From: Solen grandis
Taxonomy: Eukaryota > Mollusca > Bivalvia > Adapedonta > Solenidae
Assembly (NCBI GenBank): GCA_021229015.1
Contig: CM037790.1
Location: 54,904,361-54,968,360 of the forward strand
DNA: 64,000 nt
Direction: 5' to 3'
Part shown: piece after piece, positions 28,754 through 37,735 of the stretch
Numbering within the stretch: the first letter of the stretch is position 1
How the letters are laid out: each line of letters begins with the position of its first letter
Made by a program: the position numbers and the translations under genes
The notes under the pieces: generated by a model
The model's input: only the letters and a program-made list of their open reading frames with translations
What the model was told of the DNA's origin: nothing
Databases searched by the model: none

Positions 28754-31700
28754 TTATGACGGTCGGTAACCGTACGGCACTGTCTTATATTTGTCCACGA
28801 CCACGCGCTTTGTATACACTGAGCGGAACGTCTTGGTCTGTGTCTCACTGATCACTTTGCGATTTCTATGTCTCTTGATTCGGGATTCATATTCGATGAC
28901 TGTCTTGTAATGTTTGCGATCTTGTACACAGTTGACCATAGTCTTAAAATTGACTTTTTGACTAGCATTGTAATCCAAAGTGATGCCTTTTACTTTGCAT
29001 TTCTGATGTCGATTTCCTTTTTCATCGATATATTCATACCCATAGTTTTTTGGCCCTAATGCCACGAATTTGACAATGCGTCCATGTGGTACTTCATCTG
29101 TCCACTTTCCCAACTGGCTCTCTTCAATTGGAATGTTGTACTGGTCAGGGTCATAGATGTACATACAACTGTCTGTGTCAAAATACAGTACCCGATCTCC
29201 AAGTTTTTCCAACTGGGTGTAAAGTTCAAGTCGAGCATAGGACGTAACGAAGGCAGCTACCACTGGATTTGAAGATGAATGGGGCTGTGTTGCGTCTGTT
29301 TCATCCGAGTAATTCACCAACATGAAGTTGTCATGATCGAAAATCTCGGCAAACTGCACAGTGACATGACGGTCGGAGAGTAGGTCATACAACCGGTTCA
29401 CCTTAGTCACATACTCGGTTTTGGTTTGAACATTGTTTTGTGCATTCTTACCCCACAAACAGTTCAACATGGTTTTGGCAAACGCTCTTTTTCCTTTGTT
29501 CTTTTTCACGTTGTCGAGCCAGATACCCTCTATCTGAAAGTAATTCTGTTTAAAGCGGGCTTCATCATCTTCTGTTTTTACCCAATTAGGGTAACCCCTT
29601 GCTTCTTGTTTCAATTTCAAGTATTTGTTAATATACTGTTTATACACATCTTTACTCCATGCGTCCCAGTGCCAGATGTGGAAGACGTCTACCAATTGGT
29701 ATCCTACCTCAAGAGCTTTGGCTATTTCCACATGGGTCCAGGTACCTGTCAACATGCGTTTGTACAGAGTGTGATTGCATTTTTCACACTCTTCCTCAGC
29801 ACAGGTACGGCACAGTGTAAAGATCATTTTCTTGTTACAGTGAATAGGTAGGACTGGTAGCCACAGGTCTTGGGGTGGCAATACACGACATTTGATGAGT
29901 CCCTTGTACATTCCAATGTTGTTTATATCAATCATCTCTTGACTTAAGATGTTGGGATGTCCCACGGGGTATGTTTTGTACTTGTTCACGAATGGATACA
30001 GTGAGCAAATGTCAGCATACTTAATTTCTTCCTTGGTGGTTGTATCCACTTCATGGTATAATTGAATGGCATTGGTTCGTCCACCAAACAAAGCATCCCG
30101 AGGTAAAATAGGTTCTTGGAAGGGAAAGAAACGGTTCACAGTATCTCTGTATTCTGGTTCAATCTTGCATTTCTGATCAAAGTCACATTCCCACATTACA
30201 ACTGTGTTGTAACCTTGTTGAGACAAGTCTTTCAACCGAAAAGTTGTGGCATTGTATAACTGCTCCATAGTTTGAAGTGTGTAACCGTTCACACTGTCTC
30301 TCTTTGGGTAACAATTTGGACATCCGTGTGTCCAGCACCCCATGAATTCGTATACGGTGTTCGTCTCTTTGTGGAATCCGTCAACGTAATAGGGTCCAAT
30401 TTGTACTTCACCTCCATTTAATGCATGGCGAATGTGCTTATTCTCAATGGAAGCAGTTGTTTCTATCCAACGAATCCCTTTGATTGAGTATCGAGTTTTG
30501 TTTGGATACCCGGCATCAGAGATTACAGCCAAGGTCTTTGGAGGCATTGAATTTTTACGCCAAGCTTTGTTGCACACTTGAGCTAGAGTGGTCGCTTCCA
30601 GGAACGGATCAATTTGGTCACTGACCAACAGTTCTTTCATAAACTCTCCACAACCTCGTCTCAAGATGTCCACATCTGATTTGCAGTACTTTTGCATTTC
30701 TAACTGAAAGTGAAACACAGCCTTTTGTGCCACTTTTGCATTGTACCATTTCAGAAACGCTTCTCTCTTGTCAGGTTTCATGCTGTCGGGTCTGTAAAAA
30801 TGTACGGGGAGATAGTCTCCAATGTAGTCTTGGTATTCATCCGTGTTGGCATAAAATGGAAACCATCCTTTTGCCATCTCAGTCAATCCAAACGTGTCGG
30901 GGAAATCGGACAAAGGCATGTTGAGAAAACCCAGTGAGTCGATGAATCTCACTTGATGGGCTTTCATCATTAGAATTTTGCTTCCATTCATGATCAATTT
31001 TGGTTTGGCTGTATCATGTGTCAGTAAGTGCCTCAAAAATAAACTGTGCATCATATCCTTGTGAGTTGTGAGCAATCACTGTGGTACCTTTGTGACTGGG
31101 TTGAAACAGCCATGTACAAAATTCTGACAAAGTGTTGTTACCACGAAATATTTTTTCTCTAGGCTCATCCACAGCTTCGCATTTCTGACACGGGTTTTTC
31201 ATGGATTGACACATACAGTCTCCACAAGCACGTTGAGCAACACAAAAGTTTGGTATATGTTCACCCAAATTTCAAATCGACACTCAAAGTCAAAGAAGAT
31301 GAAAGGTACAGTCGGTGACTTCTGTTCTCTGGTTCTTTGTACGTGGGGATATAACACTGATGTTCTGCATCCACAACTTTCTTGCAATACTTGCATTTTT
31401 TAGTACCAGGACAGAGATGGTTCTTCTTTTGTACCCACAACCATTTGACCACAGGTCTTGCATTGCCATACACTTTCACAGATGTTTTTTTGTAGATTTT
31501 CCTGGTTTCGCTTTGTGCTGATCAAAACATTTCTGACTATGAAATGTTCTACCACAGTGACCACATGGAAAGAATCCTTCTTTTGGGCATAGTGTCAAGG
31601 CGTAAACACCGACCAATATTCTTACACCAGTGAGCTTCTCTGTTGTTATAACCGTAGTTACAGTGTTCACAGAAGTAGCTGCATCCCAGGAAACCAGTGA

Positions 31701-32573
31701 TTGATGTAATGCAATCATAATGTTTATCATGATGATAAATGTGAATCACTTTGCTTTTGTCTGTCAGAGGTGGGTGATTGAACAACACGTCCATTTTCTC
31801 AAATTGTGGCCACACTTTGATCACATAGTCTGGATAAAGGTGGGCTTGAATCTTCTTGTATTCTTCTATACCACAAGGCTGATTTGGACTAATGCCCACA
31901 CTATCTAACAATGTCTTGGCTTCTTGGCTTTGAAGAAATTTTGCAGATTGTCTCATCAAATTCCATCGCTTCTTCCAGGCTGGTATCGTCCGTTTTATTG
32001 AGTTTACATATCCCTACCACAATTGATCGTGCCAAACACATACTGTCGTGAACATTGTCTATCTGTATCATACTTCGTTTGACTTTGGACATGTTCTCAA
32101 TGCTTAGGTGCGATCCAAACGTTCTTTTTGTTCTTCCACCTCCCTCGGGCATAATGACATGTGTCATTTCTAACTGGAGATCCCCGTCATGAATCTCAAA
32201 CTTGTGGTTGCTTTGTGATACTTTCTCTATTTCGTTCAACAGCGTATCTCCTGAAATGTGTGTTGCATTCCCGAATGGAATGTGGATACCAAATGCTAGG
32301 TCAGGATGATTTATGGAGATACGAATTTGATCGTTGTCATTGACCCGTGCTTCTCTGTATAACTGTTTCACCATGTCATTGAAAAGTTGATGTGTAAATT
32401 CAAACGGTTTTTTTATATCTTTCAAATGTAACATCGTACACGTGGCCCTTCGTTTTAAACTTTCTTGAAGTTCTCTGTGACCGTGGCTGTATGGAATAAT
32501 ATTCCCGTATATCACTCTTGGTCTTTTTTGCAGGTGGCTCATCATCATCGCTGCTTTCTTCACTACTCGACAT
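28754..32573 (-). pseudogene. Protein-primed DNA polymerase B, multiply frameshifted
   Basis: The probable start is the ATG at 32573 (acidic MSSSEESSDDDE), 33 nt after TATAAAA (32611-32606). The reading shifts frame at an A7 run near 32412-32418 and about six more times between 31.0 and 31.96 kb. Pieces in order: N-terminal domain, Cys/His finger region, exonuclease motif I (FFDFE), exonuclease II region (TVIAHNSQGYD), then one intact 773-residue frame (28754-31075). That frame holds YCKSD (exo III), DICSLYP (motif A), KTMLNCLWGK (motif B) and YFDTDS (motif C). Family B protein-primed polymerase copies the element from its TIRs. The palm is intact but the exonuclease half is broken, so no full enzyme is expected from this copy unless the shifts are assembly errors. 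Confidence 0.92.
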
Positions 32574-32605
32574 CGTTGTGATTATAAGTAAGTGAGCAAA
32601 GCTTT

Positions 32606-32648
32606 TTTATACATCTAAGCTCCGCCCACCTGATCTCAGGCCTATAAA
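32606..32648. promoter_or_regulatory. Divergent PolB / zinc-knuckle promoter (second class)
   Basis: TATAAAA on the minus strand (32611-32606) faces PolB and TATAAA on the plus strand (32643-32648) faces the zinc-knuckle gene. Between them is a GGGCGG GC-box (minus). The GGTCAATCC motif and the rest of the arm-gene promoter module are absent, which separates this promoter from copies A-C. Confidence 0.7.
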
Positions 32649-32708
32649 GTGCGGTGTGACCCGTCCACTTCATCACTCTCAAACCTGATTCAGACTGCTC
32701 TGTTCAGA

Positions 32709-33178
32709 ATGACCTGCAATACATTTGAGTTCTGGGTGAAAGGACAACTACAAGCTATCAGTGACAAGCTGATCAGACTAGAAACAGAAAGACAAGTGAC
32801 ATGCTACCGCTGTCAGGAAAAGGGGCATTATGCATCGGCATGTACGAAGAAAGCTTCAACACCTCAAACAGCACGGGTGTGCTACCGTTGTCATGAACCG
32901 GGACATTTGTTTCTAATTGCCCAAAACCTACAGTGTGCTACAGTTGTCACGAACTAGGCCACTTTGCATCCGCTTGTCCTAAGAAAGGGATGAATAGTAC
33001 TGTACCTACAGTAAACGCACAGGTGGACAGTGAAATGCAGAAAATGGACGTAGTTGAGACAGTGCCACAGACGGACAGTGATGTTGAGCTACTAGAGACT
33101 GTCTCTGAGTTGGAGAAACCTACCGTAAAACCCAAGAAACGCAAGAAAAGGGCGTCAACACATGCATACGTGTCCTGA
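32709..33178 (+). pseudogene. CCHC zinc-knuckle protein with one frameshift
   Basis: The ATG at 32709 is the first after TATAAA 32643-32648. The first frame has a helical start, then knuckle 1 (CYRCQEKGHYASAC) and half of knuckle 2 (CYRCHEPGH). A 1-base indel near 32910-32918 moves the rest, including knuckle 3 (CYSCHELGHFASAC) and the acidic then basic tail (KPKKRKKR), to another frame ending at 33178. CX2CX4HX4C knuckles bind single-stranded nucleic acid. AATAAA follows at 33346. There is no histone-type stem-loop. It could be a replication or packaging accessory protein. Confidence 0.82.
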
Positions 33179-33345
33179 GCCTCACCCATCAACAAGCAAT
33201 ACAGAGTGTAACCGACCAGCTAAGAAGCGAAAAAATGACATTTGAACACTAGACTTGAAAAAAAAACAAAGTTGTGTTATGTTCATTATTTGCTGTATGA
33301 CGCACGTTTAATTTCATTGTTACTGACATGTTTGTTGTTAAACAC

Positions 33346-33351
33346 AATAAA
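33346..33351 (+). terminator. Poly(A) signal AATAAA of the zinc-knuckle gene
   Basis: Plus-strand AATAAA, 168 nt after the stop codon. It lies between this gene and the oppositely oriented gene at 33435-33650. Confidence 0.65.
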
Positions 33352-33378
33352 AAAATCATATGACAATTGTATTAGTTA

Positions 33379-33415
33379 TCCTTTCTACATCATTGTAATG
33401 GTCCTGAAAAGGACC
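33379..33415 (-). terminator. Histone-type mRNA 3' end no. 6 (compensated stem)
   Basis: Minus-strand GGTCCTTTTCAGGACC (33415-33400): the third stem pair is T-A instead of C-G, with both strands changed. It is followed after 14 nt by GAAAGGA (33385-33379). It lies 19 nt after the stop of the gene at 33435. The flanking bases differ from the other copies, so the structure is kept while the sequence has diverged. Confidence 0.8.
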
Positions 33416-33434
33416 GTTATTTATTGAGAAGTGT

Positions 33435-33650
33435 CTAGCACTCACTCAAATACAAATACCGCCAGTAATGCCTGCTGGCTACTGGATATGCCAGGTAAAA
33501 CCCTGACAAATCCGGGTACAATGGCAAAGGGGGTAAACTCGGGTACAAGTTGACACCCTCTTCCTTTATACCCTCTTCCTTGACTTCTACTTTCTTCTCC
33601 TTTCGTAACGCCTTCCTTGCACGTCGGAATAACTTACGAAGGAAATTCAT
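33435..33650 (-). CDS. Small basic protein with two YPxL motifs
   Basis: 71 residues from the ATG at 33650, 34 nt downstream of TATAAA (33690-33685); the frame extends upstream across the TATA, so the internal Met is chosen. It opens with an amphipathic, strongly basic helix (MNFLRKLFRRARKALRKEKK), then a charged linker, then a Pro/Tyr-rich segment containing YPSL and YPDL, both matching the YPxL late-domain motif that binds ALIX in other viruses. No family recognised. Shares divergent promoter module C and ends in histone-type signal no. 6. A membrane or ESCRT link is inference from short motifs. Confidence 0.65.
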   Translation of the reverse strand: MNFLRKLFRRARKALRKEKKVEVKEEGIKEEGVNLYPSLPPLPLYPDLSGFYLAYPVASRHYWRYLYLSEC

Positions 33651-33684
33651 GGTGAAGAATGAATACATACACAGCATTACACAA

Positions 33685-33857
33685 TTTATAGTCAAGAAAA
33701 AGTAGGTTAGTAGGTCAATCCACCCCAAAATGTCAAGGCCGAAGACAATGCTATCTAACTCAGGTCAAGGTCGAACTTGATTTATTGGATGAAAAAATAA
33801 CGTTCTCTGATTGGTGTGCGCCAACACAAGAAAGTAGGTCAATCCGGTACTATAAAA
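33685..33857. promoter_or_regulatory. Divergent promoter module copy C
   Basis: Serves 33435-33650 (-; TATAAA 33690-33685, preceded by TGGATTGACCTACTAACC) and the right-end gene (+; TATAAAA 33851-33857, preceded by AGAAAGTAGGTCAATCC). Between are GTCAAGGCCGAAGACAATGC, AGGTCAAGGTCGAACTTGA and CTCTGATTGGTGTGCG, the same blocks in the same order as copies A and B. Confidence 0.78.
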
Positions 33858-33886
33858 CAGTGCACATACTCTACACTTTATTATTC

Positions 33887-34272
33887 ATGATTGAAAACAT
33901 GAGACCGTACACACGTAGGTCCACCCAGACTTGCTAAAAATTGTTCCTCGACAGTCCCAGCTATGAGGAACAAGAGAGCGACCCAGACAGCTATCACGAC
34001 CAAGTTGATGTTTATGATCTATATGTCACTCTTACAAAAAGGGAGATCTCCCTAATTACCTGTCAGTTACCTTTGAAGATGTACCATCTACCCTACTACA
34101 GGGATCGGGAGACAGCCTGAACTTCATAGGTGACAAGGATCTAACCCGTTGTCATTTGCATCTCCTTGCAGGATGGATGAAGAGATATGTCATGGGATGG
34201 GACTGTCAAACGTGTGGTATAGACCACAATATGTGATGGGACTGTACAACATGTGGTATGGACCACAATTAA
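33887..34272 (+). pseudogene. Right-end accessory gene, broken
   Basis: An ATG at 33887 lies 30 nt after TATAAAA and opens only 16 codons. Coding-like stretches continue in other frames: YEEQESDPDSYHDQVDVY, then GDLPNYLSVTFEDV through AGWMKRYVMGWDCQTCGIDH to a TGA. Directly after the TGA, WDCTTCGMDHN repeats the preceding phrase and ends in TAA at 34272. So I infer at least two frameshifts and probably a nonsense change in a gene whose C-terminus carried two tandem CxxC units, perhaps a zinc ribbon. It mirrors the left outer gene in position and points to the right TIR. No family recognised. Confidence 0.55.
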
Positions 34273-34276
34273 TAAG

Positions 34277-34572
34277 AAACAAAACGGCCCTTTTCAGGGC
34301 CAAACCCAATGTCTCGAAAGGACATTTTTACAATTGTCATTTTTACATAAGTAATGGTACCATAAATACCAAAAAAAAAAAAAATAATTTTTTTAATTTT
34401 AAATTTTTAGAGTACCATTCGGTACTATAGATTCTGTTTTCATATAGAGTACCATTCGGTACTATAGATTTGGTACCATAAGTACCAAAAAAAATAAAAA
34501 ATTATGGTACCACGGTACCATAAAAAATTTTTTTTATGGTACCTTGGTACCATAGTGCCACCCTATACTACT
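34277..34572. repeat. Right terminal inverted repeat of the Polinton
   Basis: Inverted copy of 17460-17720. It is about 35 bp longer because of an expanded A/T-rich part with an extra ATGGTACC (about 34353-34410). It ends CCCTATACTACT at 34572. Confidence 0.93.
34286..34322 (+). terminator. Histone-type mRNA 3' end no. 5 (in right TIR)
   Basis: AAAACGGCCCTTTTCAGGGCC carries the stem-loop at 34286-34301; after 14 nt comes GAAAGGA (34316-34322). It lies 13 nt after the stop of the right-end gene and mirrors signal no. 1 in the left TIR, so both ends carry an outward-facing copy. Confidence 0.8.
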
Positions 34573-34578
34573 CTGATT
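34573..34578. repeat. Right 6-bp target-site duplication (CTGATT)
   Basis: Identical to 17454-17459. Confidence 0.95.
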
Positions 34579-36446
34579 TAACAGTGATTAAAAACAATGA
34601 ACGCTAAGTTTATGGCCCGATTCCCCCCACAGGTGTTCACTTTACACTAACACCCATGGATTAATTGACACGGAAAACAGACAAATATGGTAAGATTGTC
34701 ATTTTATTTCATTATTTCCTATTTGTATAGATCTATAATTTATCGATGCTTTGATCTACAGAACGAACACTAGTTTCATTGAGCTTATTTAGCATGCTTG
34801 AACAAATTAAAGGCATGAATCTACCATAAGTTTGTACTAGTATATTTGCTGCACTAAACTGTGTCCTTATGAATTGGAACATTGTAAACTTTGATATTTT
34901 ATTTCATATAATTTGTAAAATTATGTACAACCGATTATCTCTCCATTTCTCTCTCTCTCTGTCTTTCTGGGTAGACATCTATATGCATAAAACATTGAGT
35001 CAGTCCTGGTCATTTAAACTGCCGCTCAGGATGAACCATTTCATTTTCTATGGTGTGTCGTGTATTGCAAATGATCTATATATTTTATTTTCAAATTATT
35101 TATTAAATCTTTTGAGAGATCATCGGGAAGGATTTGAAGATAATGGAAGACAAATTCTACTTGATTTTACACATAGTTAGATTTGGTAACATTATTATAA
35201 CAAAGGAATATTGGAGTAGAAACCTAAGCCTGGTTTATCTGTAATCTGTAAACATACTCCTTTGAAAAAAAAAAGTTTTACGGTAAGCTTTAATTATTTC
35301 TGATATATATTATGTTTAATAATAATAATAATAAATTTTTTTTTTATATTTTCATTTGATACTATAACTCATAAATATGTAAGTGTATTAAGACAGAATC
35401 AATATTTTTTAGTATGAAAGGAAACCGTTAAGTGTTGCCAAAAACATCCCCAAAACAACAACAACAACAACAAACAAACTCTATTATTAGAGATGGAGAG
35501 AAAGAAAGAGAGAGAAAGAGAGGAAGATGTTTAAATTAACTAGACTTAGGAACGGGAGCCATTGCTTTCAGTACTAATGTCTCTGTTGATAGATCGGTTC
35601 AGGAATAGACAACGAGTATACAAAGCATTGATCATACATGATGACAAAATTGCATGACAAAACACAACCCCCATTATATCGTGGATAGCACGGCACTAGG
35701 ACAACCGTTTATGCTAATATGTCCATGCTATTAAGCGGTCAATGTTGTTTTTATATTGGCGACGGAATAAATTTAAATAATATCTACCTGCTAACCGACT
35801 AGCCGGTGTAATTTACAACCAGCAAGTTGTCTGTGCGTGTTTGATTATTGAATTTAGTGTCATGTGATTTTATTTAAAACTTATTGCGTGCCGTCATATG
35901 CGGCTTGTTAACAGTATATCTTTCCAATTAAAGACGTTCTACAAATGAGGGGAAAGGAAAACTTTCGTAGAACATACACATACATACGCACGCACAAACA
36001 TACATACAAACTACATACATACATTTTCATTCATTATATCAAATCATTAGGTGTTCTGCTTATTTTGAGTAGTATATAAAAGACTTTCCTAGACGCAAAG
36101 TACTGGTCCAACCTGGGAACCATCGAGAATACTAACTGTAAGTTGTTTAACTAAGTTTTCAAACTATCCACGGTAAACATAAAGACAGCCATATTGTATT
36201 ATCATTACAGTGATAACTATCATTATCATGAAGTGTACATCTAGGCTAGACTCATGTCATTTTGTTGTTTTATAACTTCAATATCGTTATTTGCGTTGTG
36301 TTTCAGAACTCGAATGAAACCCGCGCGTGCCAACGAACCACTGAATATCGACACTGCGACATGCACGCAGTGTATGCATTTATTTAAATGGTCGAGGTTT
36401 AATCTTAATTAATCGTAAGATGAACTTACCTCAAAGAACCAATCAG
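34579..36446. other. Host flank without recognised gene
   Basis: AT-rich. Contains (AAT)n at about 35318-35334, a CAACAA run at about 35455-35475, GA-rich sequence at about 35490-35530 and CATACATA-type repeats at about 35975-36025. The open frame at 34869-35180 shows no known motif. Confidence 0.5.
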
Positions 36447-36650
36447 AACTAGATTTCATTCGTTGATACGAATGATAGGACTTTCTGCTAACATTGAAAA
36501 ATATAAAGATTAATTCCGTTAGAAAGAATATATATTAAATTCCCTACCTTTTACTCTTTTTTTTTTCGTATGGACTTCTCATGCATGAACTTTTTGAAAT
36601 AAGCCATATTCCAAAAATAAACAAGTAACTGGTGTTGCAAGCAACACTTG

Positions 36651-37400
36651 AGTCCCCTACCGGTGAGGTGCATAATTTTTCCATTACCACAGCAACCAGA
36701 ATTTTGGTCCAAGAAAAACAAGACTTTGGTTAAGTAAATGTAAGGGAATATTTAAGTTATGTCCATTAAGCAAGACTTACATGTAGATTTGTTGTCTCTG
36801 CTGTGCCCACTATACAATTCATGCAAGCAAGACAGATGCAAGAAATAGAATTAATAATAGTTAGCTTGCCTGATCCAAAATGTTTTTCTTTAGTCTTTAG
36901 TCTTGTTGATGAGAAATGAGAACTTTCACTCTGCATCACCACCCTGGCTATATACATGCCTTATAAAATTTATTATAAAGTTATCGCGGTCGCGTGATCC
37001 CATTTTTTGCCATATTTCACTATTTCCGTTACCATAGCAACCACAATTTTAGTCAAAGAACAAAATTAAAATGATGTGCATAATCTACATATTGCCATCT
37101 AGTCATATACCAAGTTTCATCAAGTTAGCTTGCTTAGTTATAAAGTTATCATGGGATCCCATTTTTGCCATATTTTCACTATTTCCATTACCATAGCAAC
37201 AACAATTTTAATTGAAGAACAAAAATAAAACAATGTGCATAATCTACACATTGCTATCTAGTCATAAACCAAGTTTCATCAAGTTAGCTTGCTTAGTTAT
37301 TAAGTTATCGCGGGATCCAGATTTGAGCGGACAGACAGACGGACGGACAGACGGAGGGCAAACCTATAGTCCTCTCCGGTGTGAACACCGGTAGGGGACT
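36651..37400. mobile_element. DNA element with 15-bp TIRs (AGTCCCCTACCGGTG)
   Basis: AGTCCCCTACCGGTG at 36651-36665 is inverted at 37386-37400. Internally, a ~160-bp block (CACTATTTCC[AG]TTACCATAGC, CAAGTTTCATCAAGTTAGCT) is repeated about twice, followed by a GGACAGACAGACGGACGGAC run. The other arm of the inverted repeat lacks it, which gives an empty-site comparison. Superfamily not determined. Confidence 0.7.
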
Positions 37401-37735
37401 AATAAATCTTTATTTTGATAAAGCTTTCTTATAACTTGACCAATTTTACTATTCTAGGTACCAAAATAAATGGCCTGAAATTCCATTGTAGCATATTTGG
37501 GTCTAGTTTTATAGGTATTCAAAATATAAACAATTAAACTTAAACCTCTTAATTCTGCATATCTTTTTTTTTTTTCATTTACAGTCGCGGGAATGAAATA
37601 GTAAATGCTACCATGCAATAGAATCGTCGACGCGTGTAGCCTCGTGAGTAAAATTCAAATAACACTTGTACATACGATCGAGACGACTGTATTACACAAA
37701 GTTACTAAATTTTGCGCTTTTAGCTAATGCCTAGG

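Larger units (their letters stand above)
17460..34572 (-). mobile_element. Polinton/Maverick (polintovirus-like) element, 17,113 bp
   Basis: The termini are 5'-AGTAGTATAGGG and CCCTATACTACT-3', with long TIRs and a 6-bp CTGATT target duplication. Inside are the Polinton hallmark genes, all on the minus strand: protein-primed PolB, FtsK/HerA-like ATPase, chromodomain retroviral-type integrase, penton (minor capsid), double-jelly-roll major capsid and adenain-like protease. Accessory genes in both orientations occupy the arms. The length fits the usual 15-20 kb. PolB, penton, the zinc-knuckle gene and the right-end gene carry frameshifts or stops, so the copy is probably not autonomous, while integrase, capsid, ATPase and protease frames are open. 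Replication is expected to be protein-primed from the TIRs. Six genes show histone-type 3' processing signals. Confidence 0.97.

Noticed and set aside
31014..31959. Several short minus-strand ORFs as separate genes
   Set aside because: They line up as consecutive pieces of one PolB in shifting frames.
32709..33178. Retroviral gag nucleocapsid
   Set aside because: CCHC knuckles alone are not gag. The gene lies inside the Polinton with its own TATA and there is no protease/RT of retroviral type beside it.
17671..34322. Histone genes implied by the stem-loops
   Set aside because: None of the six associated ORFs resembles a core or linker histone; only the 3'-end signals are histone-like.
34869..35180. 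103-residue plus-strand ORF
   Set aside because: No motif, no splice context and low-complexity CTCTCT sequence inside.
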